Source of the DNA: Calliopum simillimum
Lineage: Eukaryota > Arthropoda > Insecta > Diptera > Lauxaniidae
Assembly (NCBI GenBank): GCA_951812925.1
Contig: OX638368.1
Span: 122,287,309 to 122,351,308 of the forward strand
Length of the DNA stretch: 64,000 nucleotides
Reading direction: 5' to 3'
Positions 1 to 12,429 of this stretch are shown here, one piece after another. The notes under the pieces were generated by a model, which searched no databases, was not told the DNA's origin, and saw only the letters and a list, made by a program, of their open reading frames with translations. Numbering within the stretch: the first letter of the stretch is position 1; each line of letters opens with the position of its first letter. Position numbers and translations under genes: made by a program.

Positions 1-279
1 TTTATTTGAGCCATATTTCTTTCTCTGGAGCATTTTATGGGGTCCCTAAGAGTTATTTTTGAATTTAAGGAAGCGAAAAGGCTAATGTTATGAATTAATA
101 CTGTTAGATAGCAATATTTAAAGGAAAAAATGTCTAGTTGGTGTATTAATAGTTTGAAAAGTGCCACAAAAACATATCTGTTACTTTACTTCAATTGAAG
201 GCTTTTATTCGAATAATATGATGTGAACTAATTCAAAAACGAAAGATTTAAGCAACGAACTTGACTAAAGTTGAACTAG

Positions 280-920
280 TAAAGGTGTTACCACTGGCTT
301 GGCCAAACAATTAATACCCTACATTGCAGTATTTCGAAAATTTTGCATAAGTAGAAGGTGCCACACTCTTTTTTCCGAGTTCACTTTTTGCTCAGAGCTT
401 ACATTTATTGCCTTTAGTGTTTGCATGAAATTAAGTTGAATTATCTCAAAAAACTCTTTCACTATAGCATTTTGAAACTTTTGCTTATATGGGATGTGCC
501 ACGCCCTCTCGTTCGAATTCGCCTAGTTTTTGTTCAAAATTTTCACTAACCATTCCTAGTATTTATGTGTATTTTGGTTGCATTGTCGTGAAAAATGCTC
601 TTAAAGTTGCATTTTGAATATATTTGTCGTATGGGCGGTAGGCGTGTCCGTTGAGAAATTTCGCTCATTTTCAATCCTTCGAGCTAACTTTGATGACTGA
701 GGCAGAGTACCAAATTTCATTGAATTATTTTGGTCAGTTTTCCCAAAAAATGTATTTCCACGCACAGACAGCCAGCCAGCCAAACAGACGGACATGGCTA
801 TATCGACTCAGGAGGTGTCGCTGATCAAGAATATACACACCTTACCATACCTACCAACCCTCCTTCCCTGCGTTACAAACGGAAGGGCAAAGTGAATATA
901 CCCTAGGTGTAGGGTATAAT
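280..920 (+). repeat. Dispersed GGGTATAA-ended repeat, copy 1
   Basis: It starts near GGCCAAACAATTAATACCC and ends GGTGTAGGGTATAA. It contains several partial internal repeats built on 'GGAGGTGCCACGCCCTC'-like units and the CTATATCGACTCAGG / CTGATCAAGAATATA motif seen in many fly repeats. Copies at 55704-57580 and, inverted, at 44020-45455 share the same order. The class is not known to me; no open frame. The first ~280 bases of the window show nothing recognisable. Confidence 0.7.
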
Positions 921-1329
921 AATATGCATTAAAGTTATTTATTATCAAAATGACAAATAACTTTCTTCAAATCATTCCTATAGATCTACCTCTATCTTAG
1001 AATGCAGAATTGTAAGTAATTCCATCCATCATTCGTGGAATATAAAAGATTCTAACATTAAAACGAAAGACTTAAGAAACAAACTTGACTAAAGCTAGTT
1101 ATTATTTGAGTTATATATTATGAAATTCCATTTTAAAAAATATTTTCAAACGATGTATTTTTATTCTAGAATGTAATATGCAGCAATATTCGGTGGAAGA
1201 CGTAGAAATTGCAATGCTGAATTTGGCATTACATTTTAAACTCTTTTTGCAGAGAAATGTACGAAAATTGCTTCTATTTACATTTCCCATGTGTTATAAG
1301 CCAGACTGTTATACAGCCTGTAAATGATA

Positions 1330-2650
1330 AGGTTAAGAAGCTTCTGGGAGGTGATAGTGGTGGCCTAGACTAACAAAAATTTGCACCTGGCGGGATCTAA
1401 AAAGTACCCATGAGTAGTTATAGCCAAAAAACATATTTTCTGTTTTATAAAAAAAAAAATTTCTTGGGTCATTGTATTTGTATTTGTATTTATTGAATAT
1501 ATAAATTAGTACAATAAGAACTATGTTCTTTTATAGCACAAAGGGTTTTTTTAAATATACTTATGTAAAAAAATAAAAATAGATGAAGAAAGCAAGATAG
1601 ATACATACATATAAGAATAGAAAAAAAAGAACGGAAAAGAGAAAAATAGATATCATGAAACAAAAGAAGAGAAATGGTTTCTTATTTAAATTATTGAGAA
1701 GAGTAATTGCTAAAAATGGATTGCCCAAATTTTCTTGATCCAGAAATGAACCTTAAATGACTAGGCAATGAATTCCAGAGTCTTATAGCATTGACGAAAA
1801 AAAGTTTAGAGGAAGCAAGCTAAGTAAATCTAGAGATAATTAAGACTTTGCTCCTTACTGATTGACTAAATGTTAACTTTTCATACAAATACATTGGAGT
1901 TTTAGAAGAAACTAGTTTGTCCAACCTAACGTTTTGGAGAAAACTTTTTTAGGGAAAACTTTTAGCTTATTGTATGAGCTTTTTAAAAGTATATTTGGTT
2001 TAAAGAGTTTAAAAGGATTTTGCAAAGTTTTGAGCTTTTAAAATTGATATTTTAAATTTTTTCCTATTTTTTGACTTTGGCGGCCAATTTAGTATGAAAA
2101 AGGTCCTATTAACATACCCATTTGTAATTTTTTTTTGAAGTTCTCGTTAAATTTGCTTTAATTTGATAGTGCATTTATCATGCCAGTTGTTGGATTTGAG
2201 ATAAAAAAAAAATACTTTTATGTAACAATACATGCGTCACTCGCATGAGTTGCGCTGTATATAATGCGCGCGCTGCCCTTTATCTACTGGAGCCTTCAAA
2301 CTGATTGTTCTTCAAAAGTATTTTTTCAGACCTTACATCAAAAAATTTATGAAACTAATGCACTACCGAATTAAAGAAAATTTTACGCGAATTCAAAAAA
2401 AAATTATAAAATTGAATATTAATAGGACCTTTTTAATACTAAAATGGGCGCCAAAGTCAAAAAGTAGGGAAAAAAATTTAAAATATCAACTTTTAAGTTG
2501 CAGAACTTCACAAAGTCATTTTAAACCTTATAAACCAAATACACTCTTAGAAAGCTTATACAATTAGCTAAAAGTTTTTCATACAAAAGTTTTCTCTTTA
2601 ATGTTAGAGTGACCCAAGAAATTTTTTTTTTGTAAAAAAAGTCAGAAATC
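1330..2650. repeat. Long fold-back element, family A, copy 1
   Basis: The left arm (near AGAAGCTTCTGGGAGGTGA, then after the LINE insert from ~1921 to 2250) is inverted and repeated at about 2270-2640: both sides carry TTGGCGGCC / GGCGCCAAAG, AAAAGGTCCTATTAA and GTGACCCAAGAAA in opposite orientation. The same sequence in the same order forms the element at 5522-7002. The right tip is missing. No protein is evident. Confidence 0.75.
1471..1920 (-). mobile_element. 3' fragment of a non-LTR retrotransposon (jockey/CR1-like RT C terminus) inserted in a fold-back
   Basis: Read on the minus strand it encodes, with one stop, a peptide containing FFVNAIRLWNSLPSHLR, the very typical end of jockey/CR1-type reverse transcriptases, then a 3' UTR with AAGAACATAGTTCTT and a tail of CAAATA repeats (plus strand 1471-1497). 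It splits the fold-back between GGGTC and CAACCTAACG. 5'-truncated and dead. Confidence 0.75.
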
Positions 2651-2699
2651 AGTCTTTTCCCTGTAAGGACTCATACATAAATATATGTAACTTCTCATA

Positions 2700-3885
2700 G
2701 GAACATTTTAGCACTTGTTAGCGATAGGATCGCAAAGGCAGTCAAAAATAAAACATATACATCGAACTCGACCCTTTACAATGAAACTGATTTTTCTTCA
2801 CAACTTAAATGATTCTTGCGTTTACTTCTAAAACTAAGTATCTGTGCTTGTACAAACTTAAAATGTTTTGGCTCCTAGGGTTATTCTCCTACAAAGCATA
2901 ATAACCAATCATTGCAAAATATTCAAAAACCTAAATAGCATGACGACAAAACTGTAAATCTACAGGATGAAGAAATCTCAAACGCATCAATTTGAACAAA
3001 AAACTTAAGCAACAAACCTCATTTATAAAAATTGAAAATATTTTTGGCAAATGACATTTCTTTGTTGTAAATTTTTTTTTTTCTTTGTCAAACAGTTCCG
3101 TTTGCTACAGCAAACAAACCCACTTTGCTGTCACTCCCTATTACTAAAATTAATAGCATTTGCATACAGCAAAACAAAGTCAACATGCAGCAAGCCATCA
3201 TGGTGACATTTTTCATTTTCAAATGCATGAAAATTCCCACATAAATTTTGTTAAGCTGCTGCGTCAAATTAAAATAAACTAATGAGACTTTCTGCAGAAC
3301 ACCATTAAGAGTATCGCCATCATCAGCAGCGCCAGTAACAAAAAGGCAAAAAGAGCAACAGCTTAAACAACAACCTCAGCAGCAACAGCAGCAGCATCAC
3401 CTGATATGCATTAGAGTGCAGCAGGCTGCTTCTCCTGCGTCTCATTTGGCATCAAATTACCACAAGGCAGCAGCAGCAAGAAAGGAGAACCATCGCAAGA
3501 AGTTAAACTTTTGCAAAAATATTCGTGCACTTTTGCTGCCATCAGAAGTTTCTGTGTTTCTTTTGTACCCATTTATTTTAGCCACTTGGCTCCTCGTCCA
3601 TCCAATACTCATACTACAAGGTGCTCACAGCAAACAGCAATGCTCAAATGTATGTTGTACTACATAAAAACTTAAAGAGATGAAAAAATGATAGTAATAA
3701 AAGATGTTGAAAAATTACAAATAAAAAACAAAAATACTGAAGAGTGAAACTGTTTGCATGAGATGAGCAACACTTTGACCCCTAAATAGTAGGGCTATTT
3801 TTAAATATAACCAGCAACAACATGGGAACCTTGAATACTTCTACACTCTTCTCTGGTTTGGTTCTTTTTTGCAAAAATAAAATTA
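2700..3885. other. Non-genic stretch with CAG-rich patch
   Basis: AT-rich intergenic DNA. At 3320-3480 there are scattered CAG/CAA triplets (AGCAACAGCAGCAGCATCA) with no convincing long frame. No recognised gene or element. Confidence 0.5.
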
Positions 3886-4034
3886 TTGGGTGTACAACTT
3901 AAAAACCGGAATTTGACGGTGGATGTCCGTACTAACAAATATCGTGAAAGCTCGAACTTTATATATATGTCATTTTGAAGGTACATTTGACAGCTGTCAA
4001 AATCAGTCAACAAAACAATTTTATCTTGTGTGCA

Positions 4035-4255
4035 TCATCATTATTTTTCAATTTCAATTTCAATTTATTTATAAAAGATTTACGTATAATAAGAACCAGG
4101 TTCTTTTATAATACAAAGTTTATTCATACAAATGTATGTTGGTTAGAATAGCAATTCGGAAATAATGATTTGAAAAATTAATATGTAGAACATAAGATAT
4201 GTAGTTATGCTACATGAATAACTTCGAAAATTGGAGAAAAAGACAGCATTTGCGG
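4035..4255 (-). mobile_element. 3' UTR fragment of the same LINE family inside mariner
   Basis: It shares the hairpin motif AAGAACCAGGTTCTT and neighbouring CTTTGTATTATAAAA (minus strand) with the LINE piece at 1471-1920, and ends in a tandem tail (ATTTCA repeats on plus at 4050-4068). It interrupts the mariner 5' region, so it is younger than that insertion. Confidence 0.6.
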
Positions 4256-4265
4256 GGGGGTTCTA

Positions 4266-4890
4266 GTGGGTCATTTTTTTGCAAAGAAAACAGTTGCCGA
4301 AAGTCATCGCATTCTTGTAGAAGTTTATGGGGACAATGCTCCAGCTGAATCAAGCTGTCGTGAGTGGTTTAAAAGTGGTTATTTTGATGTCGAAGACAAA
4401 GAACGTCCTGGTCAGGACCAGCTAGTTGTGATCCATTATGAGCTGTTGCCAGGTGGCCAAACCATTAATGCTCAATTCTATCATCAACAATTGATCCAAT
4501 TGAAGCAGAAAATCCAGGCAGAGCGGCCAACGTATGCGACCAGACATGAGTCAATCATTTTCCACCACGATAACGCTCGGCCACATATTGCTGCCCCAGT
4601 CAAAAATTACCTGGAAAACAACGGATGGGAAATTTTGCCTCACCCGCTTTTTAGCCCAGACCTTGCACCATCAGACTACCATTTGTTCCGATCGATGCAT
4701 AATGCCCTATCAGGAATACGCTTCACTTAAATTCAAGATATCGAAAATTGGCTCGATTCGTTTTTGACCGTCAAGCCGGCGCAATTTTTTTGGGATGGAA
4801 TTCATAAATTGCCTGAAAGATGGGGAAATGTTGTAGCTTCCAATGGACAATACTTTGAATAAAATATATTGTAAGATTTTTCCACAATAA
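4266..4890 (+). pseudogene. mariner transposase, deleted (lacks first catalytic Asp)
   Basis: The N terminus (FFAKKTVAESHRILVEVYGD, EWFKSGYFDVEDKERPGQ) is fused directly to the late catalytic domain (VIHYELL, FHHDNARPH, FSPDLAPSDYHLF). The second and third catalytic Asp are 34 residues apart (D34D, mariner type). The segment that should hold the second HTH and the TGDE catalytic Asp is missing. The frame stops at 4728-4730, but matching mariner sequence (ENWLDSF, FFWDGIHKLPERW) continues in the same frame to about 4860. Confidence 0.88.
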
Positions 4891-5131
4891 AGCATCAAAT
4901 TTCGCTAAAAAATTCCGGTTTTTAAGTTGTACACCCAATATATAAAATCACACAAAACGTACACAGAAAAATTTTTCGTAGCTTTCATCAACAATTTTTG
5001 CAATGAATGATTCCAAAGAAGTCTTCACAATGTTATATTGTTAAACAAAAAGCTTGCTAAGTTTGCTCATTACCTTAATTAAAAATTCAAACATCACATA
5101 TTCTTCACAATCAAACATGTCGAACTAGATT

Positions 5132-5472
5132 AATGCCCAGGCAGACGACAGCTTTAGATTATAGACGTAATAATGCAAATATTTTTATTGCATGATTTTA
5201 GGCTCTTTTTAAATACATATTTCATAGACATTGACTAAAAGAAAACTTCCCAATTCAGGGGTCAACAAATTCTAAAACATGAAAAACAAGATAAATAGTG
5301 AGTTAAGCATCAGAAAAGCTAATTAGAATTTTTTGAACCCTGAGTTGGGAAATTTTCTTTTAGTCAAGGTCTATGAAGAATGTATTTGAAAAAAATCCTA
5401 AAATCATGCAATGAAAAGATTTGCATTATTACGTCTATAATCTAGATTTAAGCTGTCGTCTGTCCGGGGCAT
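5132..5472. mobile_element. MITE with ~150-bp inverted arms
   Basis: The left arm starts ATGCCCAGGCAGACGACAGC and is mirrored at 5310-5472 (GCTGTCGTCTGTCCGGGGCAT). Both arms carry GATTATAGACGTAATAATGC and its complement. No coding capacity. Superfamily unassigned. Confidence 0.8.
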
Positions 5473-5521
5473 AACTTACGATTAGTGTTACTTTGCGGAA
5501 ATCATTCCAACCTATATACAG

Positions 5522-7002
5522 AGTGTATCGCATAAGGTTACGAAGCTACTGGGAGGTGAATCACTGAGCCAAGCGCATGCAGCGCAGTCAGCGCTTTTAC
5601 AACAACCTCAAATTCGAATTACAACAATCACAAAAACAATTTTTTGTTGTTTTTTCATTCAAAATTTCTTAGAACTAGGACACACACAAAAAGTAGGGAT
5701 ATTCACGCGTTGATGCGCAATGCTCTTGCGTCGTTGCGTAAGTGCGGTTTGCGAAAGTTTGACATTTGTAAAAAAACAAACACATTGCCGAAAATTTCGG
5801 ACTACTTCTGCAATTTCTTAAGATGGAAACATTGACATTGAACTTTCAGGCGTTAGTGCGTAAAAGACTTGCATTTTCGTAACTGCGCATCAACGCATTA
5901 ATACCCATATTGTTTGTTGTTTTTGTTTTTGATGCGACGTAGTCGTTGTTGTTGTTTTATGTTGGTTCGAGTTCGATTCGTGTGTACGCAAAAAAAGCAA
6001 CAAAACGCAAAATTTTGACGAGCGTGAAAAAAAAAAAACAACAAAAATTATTTCTGTGATCGTTGTACAGAAATATTGATGTTGTTGGTCGAGCCAAAAT
6101 TGGCTCACTTTTGTTCTACGCTGACACCCTTGGTCTAGACTAACAAAAAATTGCACCTGAGAGTGAGTATTTAAAATACACCACTGAAAAGTTATAGTGT
6201 AAAAACGGATTTTGTGACTTGTTTTAGAAAAGAAATTTCCTTGGATTACGTTCTAGAGACAACTTTAAGCTAATTGCATAAGCTTTCTAAGAGTGTGTAG
6301 GGTTTAAAAAGATTTTGCAAAGTTCTGGATAAAATTTTTATTTTTTTTCCTTCTATTTTTTTACTTTGGCGGCCATTTTAGTATGAAAAAGGTTCTATTA
6401 ACACAGCTTTTTATAATTTTTTTTTTTTTTGGAACTCTTGTTAAATTTCCTTTAATTTGGTAGTACATTTATTATACCAAATCTTTTAATTGAGATCAGA
6501 AAAAAATTTTTCAAGAACGGAGATAAAGAGCATGCAAGTAACCCGTGTGTTACAAAAAAATATTTTTTTTCCGAGCTCAAACTAAGAAGAACAAATTCAT
6601 TTCCGAATTAAAGTAAATTTAACGAGGGTTTCAAAAAAAATACAATAGGGTGTGTTAATAGGTCTTTTTTCATACTAAAATGACCGCCGATATCAAAAAT
6701 TTGGAAAAAAATTTCAAATATCAACTTTAAAGGTCCAGAACTTTTCGAAATCTTTTCAAACCCTATAAGCCAAATACACTCTAAGAAAGCTTATACAATT
6801 AGCTAAGTTTCCTTCAAGAAAGATTTATCTAAAAAGTTAGGGTGACCCAAGAACATTTTTTTTCTAAAACAAATCAGAAAATCAGTTTTAACCCTTAACT
6901 CTTCAGGAATACATCTCAGACCTCCAACCAAGTGCAATTTTTTGTTAGTTTAAGCCTCTTCTTTCACCTTCCAGAAGCTTCGTAACCTTATGCAATACAC
7001 CC
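5522..7002. repeat. Long fold-back element, family A, copy 2 (both tips present)
   Basis: The tips are GTGTATCGCATAAGGTTACG and its near-complement ending at ~7002. The arms meet near 6540 and match those at 1330-2650 in order and orientation. The left arm is interrupted at ~5565-6130 by unrelated DNA that itself contains a small hairpin MITE. Arms of about 450 bp with no coding frame suggest a non-autonomous fold-back transposon. Confidence 0.78.
5693..5911. mobile_element. Small hairpin MITE nested in the fold-back
   Basis: GTAGGGATATTCACGCGTTG and GCGCATCAACGCATTAATACCC are inverted copies about 200 bp apart, with further imperfect pairing (TTGCGTCGTTGCG / GCGTTAGTGCG). Confidence 0.65.
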
Positions 7003-7019
7003 TTTATATACAGCCAAAG

Positions 7020-7165
7020 TCTATACAGAGTGGGCGGGAGTCGGTAGAACACCGGAAAATGTAATATTCTTGGGTCTATTCTGAACAATTTTTCTTAGTT
7101 CCATTTTTCGAACTTCGAAAAACAAAAGAAGTTATATTTGCCGTTATTTTTGGAAGTGGAATAAG
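7020..7165 (+). repeat. Dispersed repeat shared with 43858-44008
   Basis: Both copies start TACAG..TGGGCGGGA and contain GTAGAACACCGGAAAATGTA and TCTGAACAATTTTTCTTA. No frame, no inverted ends. This copy directly follows the fold-back at 5522-7002; function unknown. Confidence 0.65.
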
Positions 7166-7169
7166 TCCA

Positions 7170-10100
7170 TAAATGGACAAAAGTAGTGTCATAGTATGAA
7201 TTGGCTGACATTTGGTAAGAAATGAATAAAATTGGGCTATGTTCTCATTAAATTTATGTCATCAAGTTGAAAAAATGATATCGGCCATCGGAATAACGGA
7301 TTATTATGGCACATCTGTTATGACTATTATCTGTTTCCAACTTGAAAAGATGGCTTTCAGCAAAAGTGAATTTACACAAATGAGTTCGAGTTCGAAACTG
7401 ATGCCAATTTTGAGAGCCTTGACGTCGCATACTATAAAAAAGGTATCGAAATGTTGGAGGATCGTTGGGTGAAGTGTATCTCCCTCGAAGGGAACTATGT
7501 TGAAGAATATAATCGATTTTTATCAAAAAGTTTATATTTACATCATTTTTCCTTGGGCTTTTTGAAACATGTAGTATTGAGTCTTCTCATGAATAAACAT
7601 GAGAGTTTTAGGTTAGGTCAGCACGGGAGATGATAGGTGCCATCATAACTTAGACCGCAAAATTAGAGAAAAAATGGTAGAAAAAAGCATACCTGCTGGA
7701 AATGAATTACCGTTCTCTCGAGAAAGGAATATGTATGTTTTCTCGAAAGGACGTTTCTAGACAAATGCATGCTAAGACCCATTAAGTTCAATTCTTTCCG
7801 TGTAACACTGAGAATGATCTAAAATCATACAAAATCTGCAGTCACTAAAATTAAAACTCGGCCACAGCTTCCCATGGTCATCATCACACACGGCTACAAC
7901 AAAGCTTACTAACAAACAGAAAGAAAATAAAAAATTTACAAAAACAGAAAAAGGTACAAAGAAATCAATAAAATACAAAACCACAAGAAGCGCGAACGTC
8001 AACAAGAAGCATAAAAAACGAATTTCAGGCTGTCGCGCAGGCGCGTGATACTCACAGCGTATGTGAACGAGATACATCGAGGAGCAACACCGCAGTCGCA
8101 GTTATTGTCTTCGTCATCTTTTGTAAAAACGGCCCAAGACCCTAAAGAGTTGCGTTCGTTCTCACAACGGACGCAGCAGCAGCAGTCAAGAAAGAACGCA
8201 ACTTAAACGTAGTGTTTACTGCATCCATCCATAAAGTCGGTGTGAGGCCATCAAGATCCGGGACCACACACATACAGGCACGCGTTCCCTGGCAGAATAA
8301 AAATTGTTAGCTTGGCGTTTAACGCGAGAACGAGGCGATAGAGGTGGATTGCTGACTGCTGCATGCATATGGACAGACAGACAGACAGACAGACCAGGCA
8401 GGCATGGACGGACAGATATCGATGAACAGACGGTTAAATGGACAGACTGGCTTGTTGGCTGCCTCACTGACTGACTGAGTGGACATGATGCTTTGTTGTC
8501 TTTGTTGTTGTTGTTAGTGATGGTGGCGGCGTGCGCAGCTATCACAGAGCGATTATCATGCATTTTAAAATTCTTTTGAGTTTCTTTGCTACGTTTTTTT
8601 TCCATTTTTTTTTTTTCTGTTTCGTTAATAAAAGAAATAAAAAAAAATTGTTTGAAAAAAATTAAATAAAAAAAAGCGACAGCACTGCAAAAGAGGCGCT
8701 ATGCACAGCAGTTGAGGGTGACGTTAGACTTTTTTTAATATAAAACGAAAGATTTAAGGCGCAAACTTGAATGTGAAAAGTCAAAGGTTCACATATCAAA
8801 GGTGACAGCATTTACTTAAATAGTTTTCATGCAGGTGTTTTTTAACTTTCGTCTAAATTGCCACACCTTCTGTTAAAAATTCGCCCACTTTTAGTGCAGA
8901 GCTCTGTAGTTATATGGAGTTAATGTAGTTTTTTTCTCTTCTAAAATCAAAATCAGTGACGTTCGATTGACTTATACAAGATTGTCTTTGGCGATATTTC
9001 TACTTATAATCTTTTGGTCGCTTTCAACAAACAAATACGGGGCATGTCTGTGCCTCCGAAGCATCACAATTTTGAGAAAAAAGAAGCAAAATGTCAAAAT
9101 ACCGCCCATATGTGATGAATGGGTTTGTTTTTTTTTTTTTTTTTTTTGTTTGAACGTGTGATAAGTGCTTTTTTCTAATAAAAAATTTTGCAAATGTAAT
9201 AGAAAATAGTAGAGTTTTTTTAACTCTGAATGAACATACTCGTATTCCACTTTAATTTATAACAAATTGAAAAATTTGTAAAACTTTAGTAAGACAATTT
9301 CATTTTCACTAATAAAATATTCCATAAATGGATGATTCTACTCACGGAGGAGTATTCTGCGGCCCATATTACATATTTTTTGTAACAATATTTCATTGAT
9401 TTATAATCAAAACTAAAGGCCTATATTGAAACTATGTAACTAGTATGACGCAAAAAATTTAGCTCGATTCCAAGGTTATTTCATACAAAAATTTAACTTT
9501 AAAGTGCCAAGTCCTCAGTCTCCTGGCGTGGCTTTTTTCCGAAATTAAAGTGTTATTGGTAAATCTTACACTAGCAATAAGATATGTTATCAATAGTCTT
9601 ACAATGAAACTGTCAAAATTTGCAATTAAAATTTAATTGTATTAAAAAATTTGTCATTGAATTTTGTAACTCGACTTTTACCTCAGCCTCCTGGCACATC
9701 GAAACATTTAAAAATTTTGATAAATCTTCATATCTATCATACTGCTGCTTTATTGATTCAAATGAATGAAGTAAAGTTATAATAGAATCGCTTTCATTAC
9801 TATCAGATCATGGATATTTTAGTTGATACGCTGAGTTTTGTTCTATTTATAGGTTACAAATCCGTAGCATTTTATTGTAGAAATCCAATATTTTGTCGTT
9901 GAGCGTTGCATTAACGATTTATTGGCTGAAAAGTGAAAAAATCTCAGCCTCCTGTCTTTAGTTTCCTGGAAACTTATAGATCTAATTTTTGTTTTTTAGT
10001 AAAAAAAAATTGATTTGGTTTTAACAAACAGCGCTTAATATGATTATTTGCTTAAGTATTTAGCTTCCTAAGCACATTTTTCTTTTAAACAGCCATAAAT

Positions 10101-11080
10101 TTCGTGCATCTTATTTTTTGAACCGGCCCATTTTAGAAAAGTACAAAAAATACCCATGCTGAGCTTAGACTTCTAGCATCAATAGAAAAACGTTTTCTCA
10201 TAAAAATTAAAAATATTGAATTATGCTCGGATAAAGTAAACGCCAAAGCCAAAGATAACAACTATACTAATTTTTCAATCGATTTACAATTGAGTGCGGC
10301 TTCATTCAAATTTTAATCTAAACTCATGTACATATATGAAAAATTATTTATTTTCTTTTTGAACATTTATCTTCTAAGGATTACCCCAAAATTTCAAGCA
10401 ACTATTCATTTCTTTCTGTGCTAATTTTTCACTTTGATTTTTCAGTTTATTTTTCCATTACCATCATCACCAGCATTCTTAATGCCATCAATTTGCCAGG
10501 AATTGAATTTCGGTCCCACGCGTATCTGAATCTTTAAGATCTGCGTGTAGAATAACTGCAGAATTTCAGTTGATTCTCTCTCGCCTTGCAACAGACAAAG
10601 AAACAACAAATAACAACGACTTAAAAAGGCGCAACAAAAGGGCAAAAAAAAGCGACAATTTTAATTTTATTTTATTTCAAAAAAAAAAAATGTACTACTT
10701 GTATTGCTGTTGATTTTTTTTACATTTTTCTCGTGGCACAAGTTATATTCTTTGAACCACGAAACCACAAAGGAGCATCATCAGCACCAGCAGGAGCAGC
10801 AGCAACACTTACAACAAGAAAGCAACAGCATCGCGCACAGCAGCCGCATATCGTTACCTTTAACTTCGTCATCGTCTCATTCGAGTTAAATAGATTTTCA
10901 ATTTTATGGGTTTTGCGGCTTTTTCGGTATTTGCCGCTTCTTCTTTTTTTGCTTTTGGTATAAAGTCAGAACGTTTTTTCTCAAAGTGTATTGATGTTGG
11001 GAAGTAAGTAGAAGGGTACTGATACTGCATTTTATTAAATTTCAATTAAAAACGAGCAACTCGTATGTAACTATTGATTA
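7170..11080. other. Intergenic stretch, low-complexity patches, no gene recognised
   Basis: Contains a somewhat GC-richer block (8000-8530) with CAGCAG triplets and a CAGA microsatellite (8373-8393), which could be a 5' leader or promoter region of an unseen gene, but no TATA/initiator or splice-supported frame was found. Around 10770-10830 there is another CAG/CAA-rich patch. The rest is AT-rich. Confidence 0.4.
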
Positions 11081-11081
11081 T

Positions 11082-11191
11082 GGGGGGTTATCGTGAATAA
11101 AGATTCCCGGGGAATTTTATACATACTGCCGTGCATTTTCCATCGCGGTGCAAGCAAAATTTCCAGGGAGTATTTGTTCACGATAGCCCCC
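11082..11191. mobile_element. Mini-MITE, GGGGTTATCGTGAAT family, copy 1
   Basis: The ends GGGGTTATCGTGAATAAAGA and TTGTTCACGATAGCCCC pair with each other; the interior has CCCGGGGAATTTT and TTTCCAGGGAG. Related copies lie at 28147-28253 and 63611-63698. Confidence 0.75.
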
Positions 11192-11370
11192 TATATAACA
11201 AAGTCAAGTTTGTTACTTAAGTCTTTTGTTTTAGTCATCAACTCTGTTTCTCGAAACGAAAATCACTCAGAAATTACAGCCATTGAAGCTTTTACTCAAG
11301 AGCTGGCAAAACTTAAGCGTTCATTTCAACTTAAATAGCAATTTATTGTAAGACTGGTTTTCGTTCCAAG

Positions 11371-11652
11371 TTTCATTTATCACCACAATCAAATCATCAG
11401 AAGAATTTGCCGTCATCCACAAGGTCCAATGCATAGACTTGTCGCGAATCACAGCAAAAAATTAAATGCAGCACATGCAAAAGTTCTAATTTCATTGTTT
11501 TTTCCTCCTTACGCATCGCTCTGCTATTGTAAATCGTTGTTATTTTGCTGTGATTCTCGACAAATCTATGTAAAGGGCTAAATATAGTATGCTGGTCAAG
11601 TTCTTTTGGATGTCGGCAAGTTCGTCTGATGATTTGATTGTGATGATCAATG
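11371..11652. mobile_element. Fold-back MITE
   Basis: GTTTCATTTATCACCACAAT with AATCATCAG is inverted at the right end (CTGATGATTTGATTGTGATG, then CAATGAAAC); inside, GACTTGTCGCGAATCACAGC pairs with GCTGTGATTCTCGACAAATC. Confidence 0.75.
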
Positions 11653-11704
11653 AAACTAGTAAGGAAAAGCAGCCTTCCAGTTTTGTTTTGTTTTTGTTAT
11701 TATG

Positions 11705-11810
11705 TTGGAGTTTTTTACTAAAACACATGGAACAGTAAGCTCAAACCAACAATGTAACCTGATACATGCTTGTTTGGAAGCTAATAATGTTAATCATTAT
11801 CTGTTCAAAA
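11705..11810 (+). mobile_element. Solo right end of the ACACAGAACAGTAAGCTCA MITE family
   Basis: Shares CACATGGAACAGTAAGCTCA, GGAAGCTAATAATG and TCATTATCTGTTCAAAA, in order, with the right arm and flank of the complete MITE at 18311-18545. The left arm is absent. Confidence 0.5.
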
Positions 11811-12429
11811 AAATAACTAAAATTTTTTCGAAAAAAATCAGTTAAGGAAAATTGGTAATCATAGCACGTTACGGAAATACTTACTTACTGCTCCTCAACC
11901 ACTCAAGCAATCATTGTAAAATAAAAGAAGACAAAACTATCTCTCATATAAATCCAATTTTTTTACTAACTACGAACAATGCACGTCATTGTCATTATCT
12001 GTTCAAAACAACAAAAAAGTTCCAATTTTTTTTTAACCCATTAGTGCTCAATGACCTTTATAAAGGACGCACACTTTTTTATTTTTTTGAAAATTTAGTA
12101 AAAGCGCTTCCGCCCTATTAAACATTTGAATGTGTTCTACTTTTACTTACAATATTTTTGAGGTCTCAAAAACTTGACATTTACAAGCTGTGCGGAGTTC
12201 AAAGTGAATTTTTTGGAAAAAAAAGAACGCGAAAATTGAGGGGAAATAAGTATTGAATTATTTTAACTGGTGGTATTTTGGTTAGTAGTAGCCTATTTTG
12301 TACTGCTTGTTTAACTAGTTTGCTTTATTATATGCTTGGACTGCGGTGGTTTTCGAATTCCAAGACTTTTTGGATTTTTTTCCTGATTCTTTATAAAGGA
12401 CTCCGAGCACTATCGTTTATTTAGAAATA

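Larger units (their letters stand above)
3886..4938 (+). mobile_element. Internally deleted mariner element with intact inverted terminal repeats
   Basis: TA target sites flank both ends; the left tip TTGGGTGTACAACTTAAAAA is matched in reverse at the right end. Full mariners are about 1.3 kb; this one is 1053 bp including a foreign LINE tail (about 4035-4255), so several hundred bases are gone. It encodes a shortened transposase and cannot be autonomous. Confidence 0.88.

Noticed and set aside
8216..8605. 129-codon minus-strand frame with repeated LSVCLSVH-like residues
   Set aside because: It arises from the CAGA microsatellite and surrounding simple sequence; no splice or homology support.
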